Part shown: positions 10,782-18,159 of the stretch, in pieces
How positions within the stretch are numbered: position 1 is the stretch's first letter
Layout of the letters: the number at the start of each line of letters is the position of its first letter
The notes under the pieces: model-generated
Told to the model about the DNA's origin: nothing
Databases searched by the model: none
Seen by the model: the letters and a program-made list of their open reading frames with translations, nothing else
From: Streptosporangium sandarakinum
Lineage (GTDB): Bacteria; Actinomycetota; Actinomycetes; Streptosporangiales; Streptosporangiaceae
Direction of reading: 5' to 3'
Length of the DNA stretch: 64,000 nt
Assembly: GCF_013409935.1 (NCBI RefSeq)
Contig: NZ_JACCCO010000002.1
Span: 434,001-498,000, forward strand
Translations under genes and position numbers: made by a program

Positions 10782-12223
10782 CACACGGCCCGTGCCGCGT
10801 CGTCGAGCAGGTCGGCCAGCCGGCGCGCCGCCGCCGTACGGTGCCGGGACGGCGGCATCTCCGCCAGTACCGCCCGGGCCCGGTCGAGCACGATGGAGGT
10901 GCGGTGCTCCGCCGGCACCTGGAGCAGTGCCTTCTCCGCCAGCAGGCAGGCGTCCTCGACCTCGCCGCCGCGGGCCAGGTGCGCGGCCCGGTCGAGCAGG
11001 ATGAGCACCGGGTCGATGGCGTAGGCGCCGGAGGGGCCCGGTGTCCAGTCGACCTCCTCGCCCAGCTCGATCAGGGTGCCGATCCGGTAGAACTGCAGCC
11101 GCCGCTCGGAGAAGCGGAAGGCCAGGTGGTCGTGGCCCTCGGGGGGCATCCTGGCGAAGATCCGCTCCGCCTCGGCGAGCGCGACCCTGGCGGCCCGGTG
11201 CTCGCCCATCCTGGCGAGCGCGCGGGCCTCGGCCGCCGCGCCGAGGGCCGCCGGGGAGCTGGGCGCGCTGCCGGCCAGCGTCCGCGCCTCCCGGGCGAGC
11301 CGCACGGTCTCGGCGAGGTCGCCGTAGTAGTAGGGCAGCATGGCCTCCTGCGCCCGGACCAGGGCGCGCAGCCGCAGGTCGCCCATGTCGTCGGCGGCGG
11401 TGCGGGCGGTGCCGTACCAGGTGTGGGCCTGGCGGGTGTCGCCGAGCTTCATCAGCGCGTCGGCCGACAGCAGCGCGAGCATCACGGTGGCGTTGAGCAG
11501 GCGCCGCTGGGCCATCGCGGGCTGCCGGGCGCCGACGAGCGTCCGCACGTCGGACAACTCCAGCATCAGCCGGTAGAGCATGGGCAGCGGAGCGCTGGTG
11601 ACGTACTCCCGCCGGTAGCGCAGCACCTGCTCGTCGAGGCGGTCGAGCTGCTCCTCGGAGACGGTGGCCGCGACGAGCGTGCGGTCGAGGTCCTGGCGGA
11701 TCCGCTCGACCTCGGCGAGCAGGCGCCCGTTCAGCGGCAGCCGCGCGCCGAGCAGCGCGTGGTGGAACAGCGCGCGGCGCTCCATGCCGTCGTCGCCGCC
11801 GGCCCTCTCGTCGGCCTGGTACGGCGTGCGGCCGTCCCCCGCGGCGACCACCACGATCCTGGCCTCACCGCCGTCGTCCTCGCAGTAGTCGCCGGCCAGT
11901 CCGAGCCGTACGGCGTTGGCCCGGTACAGCCGCGCCAGCAGGTCGATGGTCTGCGGTCGCGGCCGGGCCCGGTGGTTCTCCCAGGCGTTGAGCAGGTCGA
12001 TGCTGGCCCGCGCCTCGCCCAGATCGTGGCGTTCGCACAGCTCCTCCAGCTCCTCGACCGCCTGCCGGGCCGACCAGCCCCGGGCCAGCCGGTGCGCCTT
12101 GAGCAGGCTCACCCCGCAGCAGCCACGGATGGCCTGGGCCGTCTGCCAATGGGTCCATCGCCTCGCCTGCGCCTGCTCGCGCCAACGCCGCGCGCACGCG
12201 GGCGGGTGCTCACCTCGGGCCAC
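10781..12223 (-). CDS. large XRE-like transcriptional regulator with TPR-type region
   Basis: 480 residues. GTG start with the ribosome binding site GGGGAGGG seven bases upstream on the minus strand. The first ~100 residues look like a divergent helix-turn-helix (WTHWQTAQAIRGCCGVSLLKAHRLARGWS, then AWENHRARPRPQTIDLLARLY, as in XRE regulators of actinomycetes). Residues 150-460 are helical repeats typical of TPR-like ligand- or peptide-sensing regions (RRLLNATVMLALLSADALMKLGDTRQAHTW). Actinomycetes carry many such regulators, usually next to a small acidic partner; here the partner is probably the divergent 94-residue gene at 12453. Ligand and targets are unknown. Confidence 0.8.
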   Translation of the reverse strand: MARGEHPPACARRWREQAQARRWTHWQTAQAIRGCCGVSLLKAHRLARGWSARQAVEELEELCERHDLGEARASIDLLNAWENHRARPRPQTIDLLARLYRANAVRLGLAGDYCEDDGGEARIVVVAAGDGRTPYQADERAGGDDGMERRALFHHALLGARLPLNGRLLAEVERIRQDLDRTLVAATVSEEQLDRLDEQVLRYRREYVTSAPLPMLYRLMLELSDVRTLVGARQPAMAQRRLLNATVMLALLSADALMKLGDTRQAHTWYGTARTAADDMGDLRLRALVRAQEAMLPYYYGDLAETVRLAREARTLAGSAPSSPAALGAAAEARALARMGEHRAARVALAEAERIFARMPPEGHDHLAFRFSERRLQFYRIGTLIELGEEVDWTPGPSGAYAIDPVLILLDRAAHLARGGEVEDACLLAEKALLQVPAEHRTSIVLDRARAVLAEMPPSRHRTAAARRLADLLDDAARAV

Positions 12224-12452
12224 GGCGCCCTCCCCGGTCGCTGTTCACCCATCACGGACGAGGGCGCGCCACAGCGTGAGCGCTCCCGCGCCTCGCCTTC
12301 CCGTTATCGCGCTTTCCGCACGGAACAGGGGGAATTTTCCTCCCTATTCCACCAGTTCGGTGGGAGATAGCAAGATGGGACATTGCCTGCCGCGCCGGGA
12401 AAACGCACTCTGCTGGGAAGAACGACACCAGCATCCGCCGGGAGTGATCCGG

Positions 12453-12737
12453 ATGACGGCAGACGACGGCCAGGCCGTTGATCATCTGCGGCGACTCGCC
12501 GCCCAACTGGAGGCCCACTCCTTCAAGGTGTGCCTCGACGCCCCGGCGGGGCCGCCGCCCCGCCTGCACGTGACCAACCCGATGGTCCCCACCGTGTCCG
12601 AGGACGTCCTCGCCGCCCACGAGGAGGACGGCGAGTGGTGGTTCTGGCTGTCGTGGGCCGGCCGCATCGGGCACGCCGAGGACATCGCCACGGCCGCGGA
12701 GCGCGTGGCCAGCGTGCTGCACGTGGCGCGTCGATAG
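12453..12737 (+). CDS. small acidic hypothetical protein divergent from XRE-like regulator
   Basis: 94 residues from ATG 12453; GGGAG lies eight bases upstream. Alternative in-frame starts are GTG 12444 and ATG 12375, the latter adding 26 Cys/His-containing residues. The protein has an N-terminal helix (QAVDHLRRLAAQLEAHSFKVCL), a Pro-rich strand (RLHVTNPMVPTVSEDV) and a conserved-looking EDGEWWFWLSWAGRIG followed by a C-terminal helix. No membrane segment. Its divergent placement beside a large XRE-like regulator matches the usual regulator/small-partner pairs of Streptosporangiaceae. No biochemical function is known to me. Confidence 0.75.
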   Translation: MTADDGQAVDHLRRLAAQLEAHSFKVCLDAPAGPPPRLHVTNPMVPTVSEDVLAAHEEDGEWWFWLSWAGRIGHAEDIATAAERVASVLHVARR

Positions 12738-12744
12738 GTGATTC

Positions 12745-12773
12745 TTGGCGCGGACATGGGTAACACGTGTTAA
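12745..12773 (+). promoter_or_regulatory. probable promoter with 12-bp palindrome upstream of peptide gene 1
   Basis: TTGGCG (12745-12750), a 17-base spacer and TGTTAA (12768-12773) form a plausible sigma-70-type promoter. The perfect palindrome TAACACGTGTTA (12761-12772) overlaps the -10 and is the only AT-rich palindrome of this length here, so it is a good candidate operator. It ends eight bases before the ribosome binding site of the 31-residue peptide gene. Confidence 0.55.
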
Positions 12774-12793
12774 GCCCGTGAGAGGAGTGACCT

Positions 12794-12889
12794 GTGAGAA
12801 GGATCCAGATCATCCAGCGGCCGCGGCCGCCCCGTGAGCCGGCGCCGCTCGACATGCGGACCCCCTCGGGAAAGATCCTGCCCTTCTAG
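12794..12889 (+). CDS. 31-residue Pro/Arg-rich peptide, copy 1
   Basis: Small gene with a strong ribosome binding site (AGAGGAG at 12781-12787, six bases before GTG). Residues 1-14 are MRRIQIIQRPRPPR, 15-31 are EPAPLDMRTPSGKILPF. Net charge about +5, seven prolines, no Cys. A paralogue at 14850 shares 22 of 31 residues; 12 of these identical residues use different codons, which strongly indicates a translated, selected protein. The (R/K)PRPPR core is shared with insect and mammalian proline-rich ribosome-targeting peptides (Bac7, oncocin); this resemblance may be coincidental. There is no signal peptide and no adjacent RiPP enzyme. It could be a signal, a ribosome- or protein-binding peptide, or a leader peptide for the glycosyltransferase 227 bases downstream. 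Function unknown. Confidence 0.8.
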   Translation: MRRIQIIQRPRPPREPAPLDMRTPSGKILPF

Positions 12890-13115
12890 CCCCGGTCGGA
12901 GGAAGCCCCCGGGACCTCCCTCCGGCTCCGGCCGGCGTGCCGCGCCGGCGCGGGCGCCCCGCCGGCACACGCCATCCGTGGCGAGGCCGTACCGAGGCCG
13001 TACCGGGGTCGCGTCCGAGCCCCGCCGGGCCCCGCGACGCCTTCCCACGGCCGTGCCACGGGCCTTGCAAGGAGGCTTAAAGCAGGTTGCAGGCGGTCCG
13101 GTGAACCTTGGGACC

Positions 13116-13841
13116 ATGAGCAGCCGTCCCTTTCCCGTCAGCGTCAGCGTGGTGGTCCCCGCCCTCAACGAAGCAGCCAACCTCCCACACGTGTTCGCGA
13201 CCCTGCCCCCGTGGATCGACGAGGTGATCCTCGTCGACGGAAATTCCACCGACGGCACCGTCGCCGTCGCCCGGTCCCTCCGTCCCGGCCTGCGCGTGGT
13301 CACCCAGACCCGCAGGGGCAAGGGCAACGCCCTCGCCGAGGGGTTCGCCGCCGCCACGGGCGACATCATCGTCATGATCGACGCCGACGGCTCCACCGAC
13401 GGCCATGAGATCTTCGCCTTCGTGACCGCGCTGGTCGAGGGCGCCGACTTCGCCAAGGGCTCCCGTTACGCCCCCGGAGGCGGATCCGACGATCTCAGCC
13501 CGCTCCGCTCGCTGGGCAACAGGGCACTGACCCTGGTCACCAATCGGTTGCACGGCACCCGCTACACCGACCTGTGCTACGGCTACAACGCCTTCTGGGC
13601 GTGCCACCTCGACGCCCTGGGCCTCGACTGCGACGGCTTCGAGGTGGAGACCCTGATGAACATCCGCGCGGCCCGCGCCGGGCTGGTGATCCGCGAGGTG
13701 CCAAGCCACGAGCGCAGCCGCATCCACGGCGTCAGCAACCTGAACGCCGTACGGGACGGCTGGCGGGTGCTCCGCACCATCCTGCGTGAGCACCGCTCAG
13801 CCGAGTCCTCGACACCCGTCCACGCGGCCGCCACGATCTGA
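13116..13841 (+). CDS. GT2 glycosyltransferase, polyprenyl-phosphate sugar synthase type (copy 1)
   Basis: 241 residues from ATG 13116 (GTG 13101 is an alternative; a perfect AAGGAGG lies farther upstream at 13069-13075 without a start at the right distance). GT-A fold: SVVVPALNEAANLPHVFATL at the N-terminus, DGNSTDGT, the metal-binding DADGSTD (DxD), and RYTDLCYGYNAFW and NIRAARAGLVIREVPSHE farther on. It resembles dolichol/polyprenyl-phosphate mannose or glucose synthases without C-terminal membrane helices, transferring a sugar from a nucleotide donor to a lipid phosphate at the inner membrane face. It is roughly 70% identical to the enzyme at 35410 in the polysaccharide locus. It stands alone here, next to the peptide gene. 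Confidence 0.9.
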   Translation: MSSRPFPVSVSVVVPALNEAANLPHVFATLPPWIDEVILVDGNSTDGTVAVARSLRPGLRVVTQTRRGKGNALAEGFAAATGDIIVMIDADGSTDGHEIFAFVTALVEGADFAKGSRYAPGGGSDDLSPLRSLGNRALTLVTNRLHGTRYTDLCYGYNAFWACHLDALGLDCDGFEVETLMNIRAARAGLVIREVPSHERSRIHGVSNLNAVRDGWRVLRTILREHRSAESSTPVHAAATI

Positions 13842-13842
13842 C

Positions 13843-13858
13843 CCGCCCTCCCGGGCGG
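13843..13858 (+). terminator. short hairpin after the GT2 gene
   Basis: CCGCCC (13843-13848) and GGGCGG (13853-13858) around TCCC, directly after the stop codon; weak but well placed, followed by a CTCTTT stretch. Confidence 0.45.
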
Positions 13859-13988
13859 CGGAGAACCCTCTTTCGGCCTCGGGTTCGGCTGCTCCGTGTC
13901 CAGACGGACCGGACAGGGATGTCGGTGGTCGGCCCGTTCGAGCCCCTCGCCTGATCGCCGGAACCCGTCGTGCGGCGGCCGGGCGGGG

Positions 13989-14360
13989 TCAGCAGGCGGT
14001 GGCCTCCAGGGCCTCGGTGACCGAGGGGAAGATCTCGAAGACCTGGGTGAGCCCGGCGAGGTTGAGCCGCCGGGCCAGGTTGCCCTGGATACCGGTGAGG
14101 ATGAGCCGGAACCCCCTGATCTGGCCGTTGTGCCGCGCCTGGAGCAACTCGCCGATGCCGGAGGAGTCGCAGAAGGTCAGGGCGGACAGGTCGAGGATGA
14201 TGGTCTTCGACGGCGCGGCGCGCCAGACCTTGCTCAGCTCGGCCCGCAGGATCGGCGTGTGGTAATGATCCAGTTCGCCGCTGGCCTGCACGACGATCGT
14301 CGAACCGTGCAGTCCTGACGTCGCCGTGAAACTGGGCTCCGGCTCATTACCCACGAACAT
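13989..14360 (-). CDS. STAS-domain anti-anti-sigma factor homologue
   Basis: 123 residues from ATG 14360, chosen because AAGG lies nine bases upstream on the minus strand; an ATG at 14393 would add eleven residues but lacks a binding site. A single STAS domain, as in SpoIIAA/RsbV/BldG. The phosphorylatable serine is in LSALTFCDSSGIGELLQA. Such proteins, when dephosphorylated, sequester anti-sigma kinases (RsbW type). No partner kinase or sigma factor is adjacent; partners must be elsewhere. It lies between the two peptide paralogues and is transcribed towards the GT2 gene. Confidence 0.9.
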   Translation of the reverse strand: MFVGNEPEPSFTATSGLHGSTIVVQASGELDHYHTPILRAELSKVWRAAPSKTIILDLSALTFCDSSGIGELLQARHNGQIRGFRLILTGIQGNLARRLNLAGLTQVFEIFPSVTEALEATAC

Positions 14361-14849
14361 GATCAACCTTCTACAGCGGCCGTTCTCAGCCATGCAACTG
14401 TCTCATACGGAGCGGACCATCCCGGCGGCACGGCGGTCCGGCGCCCTTCGGCGTCCGGCGCCTCCACCCGATCCCCGCGTGCGCCCGTGGTGTGGAGCGT
14501 CCGCGGATCCCGGCCGGGTTTCCCCTTCTACGACGTCTGTCAATCCCCTTCGGGTGACAGGTGCCCCCCGGCGACGGGAGTATTCAGGATCCGGACCGCG
14601 GTCTTCCGGCGGGGAGCCGGGGAACCGCCGCGCGCAGAGGGCCCGCCGGAGAAGCGGGTGTGCGCCGTGAGTCCCCCGTGAGGGCGGCGCACCGGAGAGC
14701 CGGGGGCGGCCGGACCGCGCGACGCGACCGCGAGGCGAGCGGACGAAGGCCGCCGCGAACTGCGGCGTCTCATTATGTGAACAAAGGGGGCGAAATTCCC
14801 GAGACGTTGGCGTAGTCTCTCCGAAACTCCACCTAAAAGGGAGTCGGAG
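14361..14849. other. 489-bp divergent spacer between STAS gene and peptide gene 2
   Basis: No convincing gene: the open frames are Arg/Pro-rich with no ribosome binding site. It must contain the STAS promoter on the minus strand and the peptide 2 promoter on the plus strand. The AT-richer part 14770-14840 includes TTGGCG at 14807-14812, the same hexamer that precedes peptide 1 at a similar distance (49 against 43 bases from the start codon), but here the matching -10 is poor. Confidence 0.6.
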
Positions 14850-14945
14850 ATGAAAAGGGTACGAATCGTCCAGAAGCCCCGTCCGCCTCGTACGCCCGCC
14901 CCTCTCGACCTGCGCACGCCCTCAGGCCGAAGGCTCCCTTTCTGA
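14850..14945 (+). CDS. 31-residue Pro/Arg-rich peptide, copy 2
   Basis: ATG start preceded by AAAAGGGAG (14834-14842), seven bases away. Residues 1-14 are MKRVRIVQKPRPPR, 15-31 are TPAPLDLRTPSGRRLPF. Net charge about +8. It matches copy 1 at 22 of 31 positions with largely conservative substitutions (R/K, I/V, M/L) and many synonymous codon differences. No same-strand gene follows for 1.5 kb, which argues against a simple leader-peptide role and for a stand-alone product. Its last 24 bases overlap the 3' end of the convergent permease gene. The invariant parts are the (R/K)PRPPR core, PAPLD, RTPSG and the C-terminal LPF. Confidence 0.8.
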   Translation: MKRVRIVQKPRPPRTPAPLDLRTPSGRRLPF

Positions 14946-16292
14946 CGACCTCCCGCGCCGCCCGCCCTTCGCCCGCAGGAACACCCGGTTGGCGAACCAC
15001 AGGACCACGCCCACGACCAGGAGCACGCCCGCACGAAGGTAGACCTCGCCTTCGCGGCCCGTGACGGGCAGCGCCAGCACCACGCAGACCACCGCGCCCA
15101 GGACGGGCATCCAGCTCGGGGCCCGGTAGTGCCCGTGCTCCACCGGGTCCTTGCGCAGGACCAGCACGGCCACGTTGACCAGCGCGAACACACACAGCAG
15201 CAGGAGAACGGTGGTGTCCGCCAGGCCGCTCACGTCACCGGTGATCACCAGCGCCACCGCGATGCCCAGGGTGAACAGGATGGCCACCCACGGGGTGGAC
15301 CTGCGGTGGTGGACGGCCGCGAAAACGCCCGGCACGATGCCCTCGCGGGCCATGCCGTACACCAGGCGCGAGGCCATGAGCATGTTGATCAGGGCGGTGT
15401 TGCCCACGGCCAGCAGGGCGATGAGCGCGAACAGTTTCGGCGGGAACGCCAGGCCCGCGACCTTGACCACCTCCAGGAGCGGCCCGGTGGACCCGGTCAG
15501 GGTCCTGGTGTCCACCAGCATGGTCGCGGTGAAGGCGACGGCCATGTAGATCAGCGCGGCCACGGTGATGCCGCCGAACAGCGCCCGGGGGAAGTCCCGC
15601 TGGGGGTCGCGGCACTCCTCGGCGAGGTTGACCGAGTCCTCGAAGCCGAGCAGCGAGTAGAAGGCGAGGGCCGTGCCGCCGAGGACGCCGAGGAACGCGC
15701 CGTTGACCGGATGGAACTGCACGGCCCTGGCGGGCTCGCCCTCGCCGGAGACCAGCGCGTAGATCCCGATCGCGACGATGACCAGCAGGCCGAACGCCTC
15801 GATGATCGTCAGGACCACGTTGACCCGGACCGACTCGGAGATGCCGGCGAAGTTCACCAGCGTGACCAGGCCGAGGAAGATCAGCGCGCCGACGACGGCC
15901 GGCAGCGTGACGAACTCGCCCAGGTAGTTGCCGCCGAAGGCGCGGGCCGCCGCGCTCGCCGAGGTGATCCCGCTCATCAGCACGGCGAACGCCACCATGA
16001 ACGTGACGAAGGGGACGCCGAACGCCTTGTTGGCGTACAGCGCCGCGCCGGCCGCCCGGGGATACTTGCCGACCAGCTCGGCGTAGGCCGTGGCGGTGAG
16101 GGCGGCGAGCACGAAGGCGACGAGGAAGGGCAGCCACAGCGCCCCGCCGACGTAGCCGGCCACCTTCCCGACCAGGGCGTATATCCCCGCGCCGAGGATG
16201 TCCCCGACCACGAACATCAACAGCACCTTGCGCCCGATGACCCGCTTCAACGATTGCTTACCGGTTTCGGACCCGACGACAGCCTCAGCCAT
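14922..16292 (-). CDS. APC superfamily amino acid permease
   Basis: 456 residues with about twelve membrane helices. Typical APC signatures: the first-helix unwound segment GDILGAGIYALVGKVAG (about 30-47), AELVGKYPRAAGAALYANKAFG and GFEDSVNLAEECRDPQRDFPRA in helix 6 and the following loop. Likely a proton-coupled importer of amino acids or polyamines; substrate not assigned. The C-terminus (GGRRGRSSEREPSA) is cytosolic and is encoded over the 3' end of peptide gene 2 on the other strand. Monocistronic. Confidence 0.93.
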   Translation of the reverse strand: MAEAVVGSETGKQSLKRVIGRKVLLMFVVGDILGAGIYALVGKVAGYVGGALWLPFLVAFVLAALTATAYAELVGKYPRAAGAALYANKAFGVPFVTFMVAFAVLMSGITSASAAARAFGGNYLGEFVTLPAVVGALIFLGLVTLVNFAGISESVRVNVVLTIIEAFGLLVIVAIGIYALVSGEGEPARAVQFHPVNGAFLGVLGGTALAFYSLLGFEDSVNLAEECRDPQRDFPRALFGGITVAALIYMAVAFTATMLVDTRTLTGSTGPLLEVVKVAGLAFPPKLFALIALLAVGNTALINMLMASRLVYGMAREGIVPGVFAAVHHRRSTPWVAILFTLGIAVALVITGDVSGLADTTVLLLLCVFALVNVAVLVLRKDPVEHGHYRAPSWMPVLGAVVCVVLALPVTGREGEVYLRAGVLLVVGVVLWFANRVFLRAKGGRRGRSSEREPSA

Positions 16293-16424
16293 GCGGCTGC
16301 CTTACCCGAAGTCGAGACGGAATCACGCTCGGTCACACCGGCCGCTTTTTTCGGCAACCATGAAGTGCCTTTGAGGACAGCCCTCTAAGGTGCACCTGTC
16401 ACAAAAGGCAAAGAAAGGCAAAAA

Positions 16425-16811
16425 GTGGTTTCCGTCCTCACCTCCCGCCGTGTCGCCGCCACCGTCGCGGGAGCCGTCCTCCTCTCCCTGTCCGCCGCCT
16501 GCGGCGGATCCGGCGACGCGGCGATGTGCGCCGACGCGCAGAAGGTCATGACCGGCTTCCAGACCGACTTCGCGGGTGCCGGCCTGGACACGGAGAAGAT
16601 GAACGCGGTGAACGAGAAGTACGCCGCGAACTTCAAGGCCATGGCCGCCAAGGCCGACGGCGACCTCGCCTCGGCGCTCAACGACCTGTCCGCGGCCTTC
16701 GGCGCCCTCAAGCTCGACACCGGCGACTCGAAGGCCTCCGTCACCGCCGTCCAGAGCTTCACCACGAAGATCTCGGAGGCCGGCGTCAAGCTCACCACCG
16801 CCTGCTCCTGA
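16425..16811 (+). CDS. small secreted lipoprotein, function unknown
   Basis: 128 residues. GTG 16425 follows the purine-rich AAAGAAAGGCAAAAA. A lipoprotein signal (VLLSLSAAC, lipobox LSAAC, Cys at about 26) is followed by a ~100-residue helical domain with the conserved-looking segments ALNDLSAAFGALK and AVQSFTTKISEAG and two further cysteines (MCADAQ and the C-terminal TTACS) that could form a disulfide. Predicted to be anchored in the outer leaflet of the membrane. I do not recognise a named family; small helical lipoproteins of this shape are frequent in actinomycetes. Confidence 0.82.
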   Translation: MVSVLTSRRVAATVAGAVLLSLSAACGGSGDAAMCADAQKVMTGFQTDFAGAGLDTEKMNAVNEKYAANFKAMAAKADGDLASALNDLSAAFGALKLDTGDSKASVTAVQSFTTKISEAGVKLTTACS

Positions 16812-16933
16812 CGCGCGCCGCGCCTCCCCCTCTCCCCGAGCTCCCCGAGGAGGCGCGCCGCCGTACGACCCGGCCGACCCGAGCGGCCGGGCCGTAACCG
16901 GCCACGCACCGCACCGGCCGCGCGCCGTACGTG

Positions 16934-16976
16934 CCGCGGGGCTGAGCCGTACGGCGCGTACGGCTCAGCCCCGCGG
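16934..16976. terminator. 19-bp perfect hairpin overlapping the GT4 stop codon
   Basis: Arms 16934-16952 and 16958-16976 (core GGGGCTGAGCCGTAC / GTACGGCTCAGCCCC) with loop GGCGC. The right arm contains the stop codon of the GT4 gene (16965-16967), so the structure forms only at its end; it also lies downstream of the convergent lipoprotein gene. Confidence 0.75.
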
Positions 16977-18074
16977 CCCCCGCGCCTGCTCGTAGCAGCG
17001 GTCGAAGCCCTCCAGCACGGCCGGCCAGGAGCTGCGGACCGGCTCGGTCGCACGGTTGTGCGCCGCGATCGCCTCGCGCAGCTCGCGGTCGCGCACCAGC
17101 CTGGCCACCGCCGCGACCAGGCCGTCGAAGCTCCTGCCCAGCAGCCCCTCCTTGCCGGGCCGCACGAAGTCGGCCACCCCGCTCTGCGCCCGCGCGACCA
17201 CCGGTACGCCCGCCGCCCTGGCCTCCAGCGCCGCCAGCCCGAACGACTCGCGGGGCGCCGGGGCGACGAACACGTCCGCGGTGGTGAGCAGCTCGCGGAT
17301 CCGGTCGCGGTCGTAGCGGCCGGGCAGCGACACCCATCCGGCCATGCCGTTGGACCTCAGGTAACGCTCCATCTGGGCGCGCGCCGGGCCGTCCCCGACG
17401 ATCGTGGCCCGCATCGGCGTGTCCCCCGGGACCTGCGCCCTGGCCTCCTTCAGCAGCCGCAGCAGCCGGACCGGCTGCTTGCGGGGCGCCAGCCGCCCCA
17501 CCGCGACGACGTGCACCGGCTCGCCGCCGGGCACGTGCCGGGCCGGGCCGGTGGCGCGCCAGCCGGAGACGTCCAGGCCGTTGGAGACGACGTGCACCGG
17601 CACGCCCCGGCCGGCCACCGCGCGGATCGGCCGGGCCGCCGCCTCGCTCACCGTGGTGCCCACCAGCCCCCAGCGGTGCCACTCGAACGCCAGCCGCAGG
17701 CCGGTGTAGACGGCGCGGGTGACCGGGTCCCACATGCTGTGCACGGTCACCACGGTGGGCAGCCCCAGGCGGACGGCCGCGCGGACGCCCATCCAGGCGA
17801 ACGGCGAGACCGCGCCGGTGTGCACGTGGACCACGTCGGGCCGCCGGGCCCTCATCAGCCGCAGCAGGTGCCCCACCCCGAACGGGTGGACCGGCAGGTC
17901 GAAGGGCAGCCCCGCGACGATCCGGTGCACCCCCGGCAGGGGGTCGCCCGGCGTGGCGGTCGCCACCTCGACGTCGTGGCCCGCCTCGCGCTGCGACCGG
18001 ATCAGATCGGCGACCTGGACCTCGATCCCGCCCAGGCGCGGCAGGTAACAATCGCTGACGTGGAGGATCCTCAC
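16965..18074 (-). CDS. GT4 family glycosyltransferase
   Basis: 369 residues from GTG 18074; the frame is open farther upstream but the GT-B N-terminus begins here (VRILHVSDCYLPRLGGIEVQ). The N-domain includes DVVHVHTGAVSPFAW; the C-domain contains VAVGRLAPRKQP and the nucleotide-sugar-binding APRESFGLAALEARAAGVPVVA. A retaining transferase of the PimB/MshA type, cytosolic or membrane-associated. Divergent from a PIG-L deacetylase gene 85 bases away, an arrangement that recalls deacetylation of N-acetylglucosaminyl glycolipids, but substrate is not predictable. Confidence 0.9.
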   Translation of the reverse strand: MRILHVSDCYLPRLGGIEVQVADLIRSQREAGHDVEVATATPGDPLPGVHRIVAGLPFDLPVHPFGVGHLLRLMRARRPDVVHVHTGAVSPFAWMGVRAAVRLGLPTVVTVHSMWDPVTRAVYTGLRLAFEWHRWGLVGTTVSEAAARPIRAVAGRGVPVHVVSNGLDVSGWRATGPARHVPGGEPVHVVAVGRLAPRKQPVRLLRLLKEARAQVPGDTPMRATIVGDGPARAQMERYLRSNGMAGWVSLPGRYDRDRIRELLTTADVFVAPAPRESFGLAALEARAAGVPVVARAQSGVADFVRPGKEGLLGRSFDGLVAAVARLVRDRELREAIAAHNRATEPVRSSWPAVLEGFDRCYEQARGPRG

Positions 18075-18159
18075 CGTGCCAGCGTATCCCCGCGTGAGAT
18101 CATGCCTGCGTGCCCGTCTGGGGAGGCCCCATGAGCGGGAGACGGACCGCGCGAACGGA

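Noticed and set aside
12794-12889. Idea that peptide gene 1 is only an attenuator leader for the GT2 gene
   Set aside because: The paralogue at 14850 is not followed by any same-strand gene for 1.5 kb, so the leader explanation does not cover both; kept as a possibility for copy 1 only.
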